From: Sva-25 sp037385685
GTDB lineage: Bacteria; Pseudomonadota; Gammaproteobacteria; Chromatiales; Chromatiaceae
Assembly (NCBI GenBank): GCA_037385685.1
Contig: JARRMW010000077.1
Span: 1-5,018, forward strand
DNA length: 5,018 nt
Direction: 5' to 3'
The position numbers and the translations under genes were made by a program. Each line of letters starts with the position of its first letter. Position 1 is the stretch's first letter. Shown here piece by piece: positions 1 to 4,905 of the stretch. A model generated the notes under the pieces. It was given only the letters and a program-made list of their open reading frames with translations. It made no database searches and was not told the DNA's origin.

Positions 1-122
1 TGGCCGCGTGCTGAAGTTTGCCAGGTTGCAAAGTGTGCGGCTGTTATGCCGTGCATAGCTGCCTGTCGACAAGTGATAAACTCGAAGGCTCTTGATGACC
101 CGTAGCGGACCTTCGCGTTATC
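1..122 (+). repeat. R0: divergent copy of the ~130-145 bp intergenic repeat, left end cut by window
   Basis: This is a degenerate member of the repeat family seen better at 693-835, 1328-1455 and 3534-3661. It begins with TGGCCG (1-6), and exactly 95 bases later comes TGACCC (96-101), the same register as R1-R3. A TGTTATGCC block (42-50) lies where R1 has CGCTATGCC. After TGACCC it continues as GTAGCGGACCTTCG, and 22 of the 27 positions from TGACCC onward match R1 without gaps. The interior (51-95) is poorly conserved. The unit probably begins a few bases before the window. The register match is seen directly; common descent is inferred. Confidence 0.6.
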
Positions 123-158
123 GCTGCAACTCTGGCCAGAGGCCGACTTGGTTTTCCC

Positions 159-680
159 ATGAAATATAAACTATCCGAGCTTGCCAACATTGCCGAAGTG
201 ATAGGTGCATTCGCAGTTGTGGTGTCTCTCATTTACGTCGGTGTGCAGGTGAACGACAGTAACACCGCTGTCCGATCCGCCTCCGTTAATGATGCAAACG
301 TCGCGGTTCAAGAATGGTACCTGCAGATCGGCTCCGATCAGCAGACGAGTCGCCTGTTTTACAGAGCGTTGATGAGCGACCAGGCACTGTCAAATGAGGA
401 CGAATTTCAATTCATCATGATGTTCCATGGCGCCTTTCTCGCCTTCCAGAGTAGCTATCTGATGTCCGAAGAAGGCACGATAGATTCGGATTTGGTAGAC
501 GGCCTTACAGGCGCAATTCTGGCGGTCAAAGACACGCCAGGCCTGAGGCGCTATTGGCGGCAACGCCGCACTACTTTGCACCCCCGATTCGTTCGTTACG
601 TGGATAATTTGCTGCAGGTAGAAGGGGAGACACCAATGGATGTTTATCGTCTTCCAAACACCGAAGCGGCAAACCAATAG
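159..680 (+). CDS. Single-span membrane-anchored hypothetical protein, 173 aa
   Basis: No named function is recognised. The protein opens with a short amphipathic stretch followed by one hydrophobic helix at about residues 12-31 (core IGAFAVVVSLIYVGVQV). A soluble, mostly helical domain follows, with aromatic residues in the middle (EFQFIMMFHGAFLAFQSSY, about 88-106) and a basic C-terminal part (PGLRRYWRQRR, about 128-138). This layout, helix then 'QxxxxTxAVRxAS' then a helical domain of about 130 residues, is familiar from many small uncharacterised proteins of marine Gammaproteobacteria, and the length is typical, so it seems complete. ATG 159 sits just before the membrane helix. No Shine-Dalgarno sequence is at the right distance; the nearest purine run, AGAGG at 138-142, is too far away. 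The stop lies 12 bases before repeat R1. No catalytic motif is visible. Confidence 0.8.
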   Translation: MKYKLSELANIAEVIGAFAVVVSLIYVGVQVNDSNTAVRSASVNDANVAVQEWYLQIGSDQQTSRLFYRALMSDQALSNEDEFQFIMMFHGAFLAFQSSYLMSEEGTIDSDLVDGLTGAILAVKDTPGLRRYWRQRRTTLHPRFVRYVDNLLQVEGETPMDVYRLPNTEAANQ

Positions 681-692
681 GAATGCCCTTTC

Positions 693-835
693 TGTCCGCC
701 TTTGGCCGTGCTGAGCCGGTCGTCCTGCCTTTACACCGACTTCCGCTATGCCCACGAAAGCAGTCGGTCGATGATGTTGCGTTATAATTTCCGCCACTGA
801 CCCGTTGCGGTCGTTCGATTTATCGGATGCAATCT
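693..835 (+). repeat. R1: copy of the intergenic repeat
   Basis: This is one of three well-conserved copies. Landmarks are TGGCCG at 703-708, GACTTCCGC at 738-746, an exact TATAAT at 783-788 and CTGACCC at 797-803. Positions 738-803 match R2 (1373-1438) at 63 of 66 bases and R3 (3579-3644) at 58 of 66 without gaps. The left half aligns with R3 and R2 from about 693. To the right, similarity to R0 continues past TGACCC and, with one gap, to about 835. The repeat therefore reaches the likely start of the next gene. GACT 738-741 pairs with AGTC 762-765, and GCT 745-747 with AGC 759-761. Confidence 0.85.
783..788 (+). promoter_or_regulatory. Candidate -10 box TATAAT inside R1
   Basis: This is an exact match to the sigma70 -10 consensus, pointing toward the DUF4265 gene. 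It is conserved in R2 and one base off in R3 (TATGAT, 3624-3629). No good -35 hexamer lies 16-18 bases upstream and there is no TG extension in the right place, so a promoter is possible but unproven. Transcription from here would start near 795 and leave a leader of about 40 bases before TTG 838. Confidence 0.3.
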
Positions 836-837
836 CG

Positions 838-1314
838 TTGTCTGAGGAAAATCTCACCAAGCTTCACATCGATCTGCCGCACCACTGGGGAACCGGCGGT
901 GAGTCGTTGTGGGCTGAGGAACTTGGCTCTGATCTATACCGCATTCGAAATGTGCCATTCTTTGCGTATGGATTGAATTTTTTTGACGTAGTGCGTGCCA
1001 CGGCCGACTCTCCAGACTTGAAACCAGAAATCCGCGAAATCGTGGAAGCTAGTGGTCACAAGACATTGCGACTCTTTTTCGAAGATTCCGTTGATAGAGA
1101 CGAGCAGGTGAAGCTGCTCGAAAGTCTTCACGAATACAAAGCGTACTATGAGCGCGCGAATGGCGTTCATGTGGCGATCGACATCGAGCCGGATGGGTCG
1201 TATCAAGACGTATGCCATAAGTTATGGGAGTGGGAGAACGCGGGTCTGCTGTCATACGAAACCTGTGAGGCAAGAATACCGGGGAGTTTCGATGACGTTT
1301 TGGAAGCAGATTAA
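838..1314 (+). CDS. DUF4265 family protein, 158 aa, non-ATG start
   Basis: The family is recognised from the N-terminal half: an IDLPHHW segment (11-17), GGESLWAEELG (20-30), the core YRIRNVPFFAYGLNFFDVVRA (34-54), and ASGHKTLRLFF (71-81). The molecular role of DUF4265 proteins is not known. There is no signal peptide or membrane helix, so it should be cytoplasmic. The reading frame is open from 775 but contains no in-frame ATG before the conserved domain. TTG 805 would add 11 residues, but that stretch lies inside repeat R1. TTG 838 puts about ten residues ahead of the IDLP block, which suits the family, and is preferred. Neither start has a Shine-Dalgarno sequence. ATG 827 is out of frame. 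The C-terminus ends in acidic residues (DDVLEAD). The stop lies about 14 bases before repeat R2. The original start may have been lost to, or may be supplied by, the repeat. Confidence 0.75.
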   Translation: MSEENLTKLHIDLPHHWGTGGESLWAEELGSDLYRIRNVPFFAYGLNFFDVVRATADSPDLKPEIREIVEASGHKTLRLFFEDSVDRDEQVKLLESLHEYKAYYERANGVHVAIDIEPDGSYQDVCHKLWEWENAGLLSYETCEARIPGSFDDVLEAD

Positions 1315-1327
1315 AGCTTTGTCTGAA

Positions 1328-1455
1328 CGTCTCCTTCGGGCCGGACTGCGCCGATCGCGCTGGCTTCATAATGACTTCCGCTTTGCCCACGAAAGCAGTC
1401 GGTCGATGAGCTTGCGTTATAATTTCCGCCACTGACCCAAAGTCGACATTCGTGC
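1328..1455 (+). repeat. R2: copy of the intergenic repeat
   Basis: Landmarks are GGGCCG at 1338-1343, GACTTCCGC at 1373-1381, TATAAT at 1418-1423 and CTGACCC at 1432-1438. The 95-base and 55-base registers match R1 exactly. After TGACCC it continues AAAGTCGACATTCGTGC, aligning with the same tail in R0, R1 and R3. This copy has the cleanest hairpin: GACT (1373-1376) and GCTTT (1380-1384) pair with AAAGC (1392-1396) and AGTC (1397-1400), giving nine pairs with a three-base bulge (1377-1379) and a seven-base loop. It begins about 14 bases after the stop of the DUF4265 gene. Confidence 0.85.
1418..1423 (+). promoter_or_regulatory. Candidate -10 box TATAAT inside R2
   Basis: This is the same exact TATAAT as in R1, at the same place in the repeat, oriented toward the TolB-like/TPR gene. 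No convincing -35 lies upstream. It may only reflect conservation of the repeat. A second candidate promoter lies closer to the gene, at 1475-1503. Confidence 0.25.
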
Positions 1456-1474
1456 GTTCTGCGGTCGACCCCTA

Positions 1475-1503
1475 TTGAGGCCCCTGCGAGTCTCGACTAT
1501 ATG
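1475..1503 (+). promoter_or_regulatory. Candidate promoter for the TolB-like/TPR gene, giving a leaderless or near-leaderless mRNA
   Basis: TTGAGG (1475-1480) and TATATG (1498-1503) are separated by 17 bases; each matches four of six consensus bases. Transcription would begin about 1509-1511, at or next to ATG 1511, which fits the absence of a Shine-Dalgarno sequence there. The hexamers are only moderate matches. Confidence 0.3.
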
Positions 1504-1510
1504 TACACAA

Positions 1511-3472
1511 ATGGGTCTGGTATCAGAACTCAGGCATCGCGGTGTTATCCGTATGGCTGTGCTGTACATGGTGGCGGCGTGGCTGATTATGCAGGTGGCA
1601 GAGGTTATCATCGGCCTCGCCAATTTGCCTGAGTGGATTGGGCCAACCGTTCTCATCCTACTCGCCGTTGGTCTCCCGATCGCCCTGATTCTCTCGTGGT
1701 TCTATGAGCTGACACCGGAGGGTCTCAGTCTTGAGACGGACATCGATGGTACAGAGGCGGTCACACGCGTCAACAGTCGACGGCTGGATTTCCTTGTCAT
1801 TGCTCTATTGTGTGCTGCCGTCATTCTGTTCGCTTACGATAAGTGGTGGATACCTGGCCCATCTGTGCGATCCATCGCCGTATTACCGTTCGAAAATTTG
1901 TCTTTGGACCCGGAGCAGGACTATTTCAGCGATGGTATCTCCGAGGAGATACTGAATCGAATGATCCCAATGAGAGGGATCAGGGTAATCTCACGTACGT
2001 CTTCATTCGCATACAGGGGTTCATCGGTCGACATACGCGATGTCGGAAGACAGCTCGGAGCCGACTATATCTTGCAGGGCACCGTTCGCCGCGCAGTTGA
2101 TGTTGTGCGCATTAGCGTGCGTTTGACTGACACATCTGACGGTACTGAAGTCTGGGCCAACAGCTACGACAAGGAATTGACCGACATACTCAGTGTTCAA
2201 GATGAAATAGCAGTTAGCGCCATCAAAGGCTTCGCACCCAGCATCACCTTGGAACCTTCGATTCAACACAATATCAACCCCAAGGCCTATGAGGCTTACT
2301 TAAGGGGCAATGAATACTTCAATCGAGGCTTAGGCGATCCCAGTATCGATATAGCAGTCGAACTTTATGAACGTGCAGTCGACCTCGATCCGACTTTCGT
2401 AATGAGCCATGTCGCTCTCGCCAAAGCGCATTCGAGAATGGTCATTCAAGGCATCGATACGACGCAGGAACGAAAGGACCAGGCAAAGGCATCGATAGAG
2501 GCAGCGCTCCGCTTGGATAGAGAACTGCCCGCCGTCCTCGCTGCTCAAGGTTGGTATTACTATTGGGCACTTTCAGACTATGACTCGGCGCTTGAGTGGT
2601 TTGAACTGGCATTAGAGCAGCTCCCAAACGACAGCGAACTGTTGCTTGGCCTGGGCCTCGCGGAACGGCGTCTGGCCCGATGGGACGATGCTTTACGGCA
2701 TCTACTTTTGTCATTCGGGCTGGACCCGCTTTCGAATGAAAAAGCGATCGAGGTTGGTGTCTCCTACGCATACAAGCACGACCATTCAGAGGCTATTAAG
2801 TATTTTGAAACGGCAGTATCCCTGGCGCCGGACCAGTATCGTGCCTACGCTCATCTCGCGGCGGCTCTGGTCGGTAGAGACAGAACTATCGATGGTGCGC
2901 TTCAAGCCCTACGTAACGGCGGAGACGTATTGGGACGAAGCGACTTCATTCGCAGAATGCTTTCCCCGCAACCGTCTTGGTTAGTTCAGACGTTGATGCT
3001 CAGGGCATTCCCCGAGGATTTGAAAAACCTGGAATCTGAATCACTGACCAACGTCCAGACCGTTTACTATCTTGTCTTGATTGCAGAGCAACACAGACGC
3101 GATCGGCGCACCGATTCCAAACGGGAAGCAGCCGAGAAATTGTTGAGACTCGCAGGTATTATACCGAATCGATTTGACCAGTTTGTCGGCTTGGCTCACG
3201 CCCATCTTGACCAGAGAGAAGAGGCAACCAGATTGCTAACCGTCTCTCCTGAGCTCATGAAGAGTAACGCACGGATCTACCAGGAATACGTCATGATCGA
3301 GGCGTATGGACAACTTCTCCTGGGGAACCATGATGCTGCTATTGCTCGTCTCGATCATGCTCTCTCAGTTCCAGGCTCAAGCTCTGTGGCACTGATCCTA
3401 GTTTCTTCTCTTTGGGATGATCTTCAATACCATACTGGCTTCCACTCGCTGTTTGAGAAATATGAATATTGA
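1511..3472 (+). CDS. TolB-like (FlgO-type) domain and TPR repeat inner-membrane protein, 653 aa
   Basis: The N-terminus is the familiar 'ELRHRGVIRMAVLYMVAAWL' type, with membrane segments at about residues 16-37 and 44-64, an ELTPEGL motif (66-72), and a third membrane segment at about 93-109. A TolB-like/FlgO-type domain follows (about 118-250): SIAVLPFENLS (121-131), YFSDGISEEI (138-147), RVISRTSSFAYRG (158-170), GADYILQGTVRR (183-194), then SVQDEIA. From NPKAYEAYLRG (about 255) onward it consists of tetratricopeptide repeats, for example IAVELYERAVDLDP (about 280), YDSALEWFELALEQLP and EAIKYFETAVSLAP (about 427). In related proteins this block is joined to a winged-helix (CadC-like) or nucleotide-cyclase domain; neither is present here. 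The large C-terminal part should act as a protein-interaction scaffold on one side of the inner membrane; partner unknown. ATG 1511 matches the family N-terminus; TTG 1475 would add 12 unrelated residues. No Shine-Dalgarno sequence is seen. Confidence 0.88.
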   Translation: MGLVSELRHRGVIRMAVLYMVAAWLIMQVAEVIIGLANLPEWIGPTVLILLAVGLPIALILSWFYELTPEGLSLETDIDGTEAVTRVNSRRLDFLVIALLCAAVILFAYDKWWIPGPSVRSIAVLPFENLSLDPEQDYFSDGISEEILNRMIPMRGIRVISRTSSFAYRGSSVDIRDVGRQLGADYILQGTVRRAVDVVRISVRLTDTSDGTEVWANSYDKELTDILSVQDEIAVSAIKGFAPSITLEPSIQHNINPKAYEAYLRGNEYFNRGLGDPSIDIAVELYERAVDLDPTFVMSHVALAKAHSRMVIQGIDTTQERKDQAKASIEAALRLDRELPAVLAAQGWYYYWALSDYDSALEWFELALEQLPNDSELLLGLGLAERRLARWDDALRHLLLSFGLDPLSNEKAIEVGVSYAYKHDHSEAIKYFETAVSLAPDQYRAYAHLAAALVGRDRTIDGALQALRNGGDVLGRSDFIRRMLSPQPSWLVQTLMLRAFPEDLKNLESESLTNVQTVYYLVLIAEQHRRDRRTDSKREAAEKLLRLAGIIPNRFDQFVGLAHAHLDQREEATRLLTVSPELMKSNARIYQEYVMIEAYGQLLLGNHDAAIARLDHALSVPGSSSVALILVSSLWDDLQYHTGFHSLFEKYEY

Positions 3473-3519
3473 AATCGAGGCTGTTCGAGCAACGAGTTGC
3501 AGATGCCGGATTCGTCTAA

Positions 3520-3544
3520 GGCCCAATCACGTAGGGCCACTTTT
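3520..3544 (+). terminator. Weak rho-independent terminator candidate after the TolB-like/TPR gene
   Basis: GGCCC (3520-3524) pairs with GGGCC (3534-3538) across a nine-base loop, followed by ACTTTT. The stem is short and the T-run is only four long, so termination would be inefficient. The right arm overlaps the left edge of R3. Confidence 0.35.
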
Positions 3545-3661
3545 GGCCGCACTGCGACAGTCGCCTTAACTTCAGCGTGACTTCCGCTTAACGCACGAAA
3601 GCAGTCAGTCGATGATGTTGCGCTATGATTTCCGCCACGGACCCGAAGCAGACGATTGTTG
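3534..3661 (+). repeat. R3: copy of the intergenic repeat
   Basis: Landmarks are TGGCCG at 3544-3549, GACTTCCGC at 3579-3587 and GGACCC at 3639-3644, in the same 95- and 55-base registers as R1 and R2. Positions 3579-3644 match R1 at 58 of 66 bases. The -10-like box is TATGAT here and the terminal box is GGACCC rather than TGACCC, so this copy is more diverged. The hairpin is kept: GACT (3579-3582) and GCTT (3586-3589) pair with AAGC (3599-3602) and AGTC (3603-3606), with the TCC bulge at 3583-3585. It lies between the TolB-like/TPR gene and the barrel protein gene. Confidence 0.85.
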
Positions 3662-3742
3662 CCTGGCCTTGGTCTTGTGTATTTCGTGCGTAGGATTGAT
3701 CGCTGCCCAACTCAGTCGGCGACTTTCTTCGGCTATCCCTGA

Positions 3743-3771
3743 TTGACCGTCAACGGATCCCGCGCTGCAAT
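3743..3771 (+). promoter_or_regulatory. Candidate promoter for the outer-membrane protein gene
   Basis: TTGACC (3743-3748, five of six) and TGCAAT (3766-3771, four of six) are separated by 17 bases. Transcription would begin near 3778 and give a leader of about 88 bases. The -10 is a poor match, so this is tentative. Confidence 0.3.
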
Positions 3772-3853
3772 ATCTCTCGTCGGGAATTCCGTTGCTCCCG
3801 CGTAAGCCGATCGTAACAGGAGGCGGACAGGTTCCCGCATTGTCTTTAGCCAT

Positions 3854-3859
3854 AAGGAG
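3854..3859 (+). promoter_or_regulatory. Strong Shine-Dalgarno sequence AAGGAG
   Basis: AAGGAG ends six bases before ATG 3866, which fixes the start of the barrel protein gene. It is the only clear ribosome-binding site in the window; the other three genes have none. Confidence 0.85.
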
Positions 3860-3865
3860 CTAGAC

Positions 3866-4453
3866 ATGGGTTCATATAGGAAAGCAATTATTCCGTCGTT
3901 GTGCCTGACTGCCGCTCTCGTTTCGCTCGGAACGGCACAGGCCGCAGACAGCGGCTTTTATGCGGGCGGTTCGATTGGCCAGTCTACACTGAAGGTCCCG
4001 TCCGATGTCGTTGACTTGCCCGACTTCAACGAAGACGACACGGGTTACAAGCTATTCGCTGGTTACAATTGGAACTTGGCCCTGTTCAACCTCGGTGTCG
4101 AGGGTGGCTACATCGACTTTGGTAGCCCATCGGAGGCACTGGACGTCGACTCGAAATTGAGGATCGAAGCTGACGGCTGGAATCTTGTGGGGTTGGGCGG
4201 GCTCAACTTTGGGCCTTTCGATGTCTATGCCAAGGCAGGCTGGGTATCGTGGGATGCCAACCTCAGAATTAGCGGCATCGATCCGGGGTTCGGACTGGGG
4301 TCAATGAGCGAGGACGGCACCGACCTGATGTACGGGATCGGCGCGCGCTTCGCTCTCGGCAAACTCCATATCCGCGGAGAATGGGAAGAATTCGATATCG
4401 AAGACTCGGATCGCGTCTATATGTTCTCGGCGGGTGTTGCCTGGCAGTTCTGA
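3866..4453 (+). CDS. Outer-membrane beta-barrel protein (OmpA/OmpX-like porin family), 195 aa
   Basis: A Sec signal peptide is clear: basic start (MGSYRK), hydrophobic core (about 7-22) and a cleavage site after AQA at residue 26, leaving a mature protein of 169 residues. The mature chain has alternating beta-strand patterns rich in Gly and aromatics: GFYAGGSIGQ (30-39), GYKLFAGYNW (about 60-69), FNLGVEGGYIDFG, WNLVGLGGLNFGPFDVYAKAGWVSW, LMYGIGARFALGKLHIRGEWEEF, and a last strand VYMFSAGVAWQF ending in Phe, the usual signal for the BAM assembly machinery. Length and pattern fit an eight-stranded barrel of the OMP_b-brl type. No periplasmic OmpA domain follows. Substrate or ligand unknown; it may be structural or an adhesin. 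It has its own promoter candidate, a strong ribosome-binding site and a hairpin behind it, so it is probably transcribed alone. Confidence 0.92.
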   Translation: MGSYRKAIIPSLCLTAALVSLGTAQAADSGFYAGGSIGQSTLKVPSDVVDLPDFNEDDTGYKLFAGYNWNLALFNLGVEGGYIDFGSPSEALDVDSKLRIEADGWNLVGLGGLNFGPFDVYAKAGWVSWDANLRISGIDPGFGLGSMSEDGTDLMYGIGARFALGKLHIRGEWEEFDIEDSDRVYMFSAGVAWQF

Positions 4454-4478
4454 CCCTTATACGCTAGGCAAATGCGCT

Positions 4479-4503
4479 GGACCGGGGCCAATTGCTCCGG
4501 TCC
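4479..4503 (+). terminator. Terminator-like hairpin after the barrel protein gene
   Basis: A ten-pair stem (4479-4488 with 4494-4503, one G-T pair) closes a five-base loop CAATT. It starts 25 bases after the stop codon. No T-run follows (GGCTAATC), so it may act as an mRNA 3' stabiliser or an attenuated terminator rather than a classical one. Confidence 0.5.
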
Positions 4504-4596
4504 GGCTAATCAGCTCGGGAACCGTCGCGCTATCGGCGTATTGCAGAAATTTGACCGTCTTGACATCAGACGGGGACTTGGAAGCCGGCCCAACGG

Positions 4597-4658
4597 CCGC
4601 TATGCTTTCTGCAGCCGCCGTTCACCAATATTCAGATAAAGTAGCAGCTACTGACCCA
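4597..4658 (+). repeat. R4: right half of a divergent intergenic repeat copy
   Basis: CCGCTATGC (4597-4605) and GCTACTGACCC (4647-4657) are spaced exactly as the matching boxes in R1 (CCGCTATGC 743-751, GCCACTGACCC 793-803): 55 bases from box start to TGACCC. The two boxes are nearly identical to R1; the bases between them agree only about half the time. No GGCCG box lies at the expected 4557, so the left half is lost or too diverged to see. Confidence 0.5.
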
Positions 4659-4753
4659 TTATAGATAGTCAGTCTCTCCCTCAGTGATACTAAGAGACAG
4701 CCGGCAAGTATCTGTCGGTGAGGGGGACATGCACCCGCAGGCTACGAATATAG
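4652..4753 (+). repeat. T1: first unit of a 102-bp tandem duplication
   Basis: The unit begins with the TGACCCA that ends R4. It differs from T2 at two positions only (T4659 against A4761, A4707 against G4809). It can form three helices. Helix A is 4672-4677 with 4693-4698 (GTCTCT/AGAGAC). Helix B is 4701-4706 with 4713-4718 (CCGGCA/TGTCGG, one G-U, six-base loop). Helix C is 4675-4683 with 4719-4727 (nine pairs, one G-U), which competes with the inner half of helix A. It does not resemble R1-R4 apart from the boundary box. Confidence 0.95.
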
Positions 4754-4855
4754 TGACCCAATATAGATAGTCAGTCTCTCCCTCAGTGATACTAAGAGAC
4801 AGCCGGCAGGTATCTGTCGGTGAGGGGGACATGCACCCGCAGGCTACGAATATAG
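4754..4855 (+). repeat. T2: second unit of the 102-bp tandem duplication
   Basis: It matches T1 at 100 of 102 positions with no gaps and is followed by a third TGACCCA (4856-4862), where similarity ends. One of its two differences from T1 (G4809) is in the first base of the helix B loop; the other (A4761) is next to the boundary box. All three possible helices are unchanged. High identity means either a recent duplication or homogenisation. Confidence 0.95.
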
Positions 4856-4905
4856 TGACCCAAACACGCGATGTTCACCGCTTTGGCTTCGAGCCTACGG
4901 GTGCG
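4832..4905. repeat. Imperfect inverted repeat linking T2 to the downstream flank
   Basis: TGCACCCGCAGGCT (4832-4845) pairs with AGCCTACGGGTGCG (4892-4905): 12 Watson-Crick pairs, one G-T and one mismatch, enclosing 46 bases. The same left arm exists in T1. It may be a degenerate inverted piece of a T unit or the closing stem of a larger structure. Confidence 0.45.

Larger units (their letters stand above)
3473..3865. other. 393-bp intergenic region: terminator candidate, R3, promoter candidate, long leader
   Basis: The gap holds a weak terminator-like hairpin (3520-3544), repeat R3 (3534-3661), a possible promoter (3743-3771) and a ribosome-binding site (3854-3859) for the barrel protein gene. 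A five-pair CGGGA/TCCCG hairpin lies in the presumed leader (3781-3800). The minus-strand reading frame at 3623-3853 starts inside R3 territory, has no recognisable features and is not taken as a gene. Confidence 0.6.

Noticed and set aside
390..860. Long minus-strand frame, 156 codons, with an AEIITQHHRPTAFVG segment
   Set aside because: It is antisense to the membrane protein gene and R1. The same peptide-like string appears antisense to R2 (1049-1432) only because the repeat DNA is conserved. In R3 the same frame is broken by a stop within the segment.
1148..1435. Plus-strand frame overlapping the DUF4265 gene and R2
   Set aside because: It is a different frame of a recognised gene running into repeat DNA, with no family features.
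1442..1469. Two GTCGAC palindromes flanking 16 bases
   Set aside because: Each is self-palindromic, one belongs to the R2 tail, and the pair is not repeated near the other R copies.
693..3661. Integron attC sites
   Set aside because: No RYYYAAC near one end paired with GTTRRRY at the other in any copy. GTTATAA in R1/R2 departs from the consensus, and no integrase is visible.
3623..3853. Minus-strand frame of 76 codons
   Set aside because: It lies between R3 and the barrel gene leader, with no family features or ribosome-binding site seen. Its length is within chance at this base composition.
4451..4456. TGACCC at the stop codon of the barrel gene
   Set aside because: It matches the border box of R and T, but no flanking repeat similarity is present, so it is treated as chance.
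4434..4664. Plus-strand frame of 76 codons after the barrel gene
   Set aside because: It overlaps the barrel gene end, the terminator hairpin and R4, and has no ribosome-binding site or protein-like features.
4671..4727. Known small ribozyme (pistol, hammerhead) or a named riboswitch
   Set aside because: The hairpin-loop-to-downstream pairing recalls pistol in outline only. The conserved bases of pistol and the CUGANGA/GAAA boxes of hammerhead are absent, and no riboswitch consensus was recognised.
4652..4862. CRISPR array
   Set aside because: The units are 102 bp, directly abutting and nearly identical throughout, with no variable spacers. No cas gene is present.
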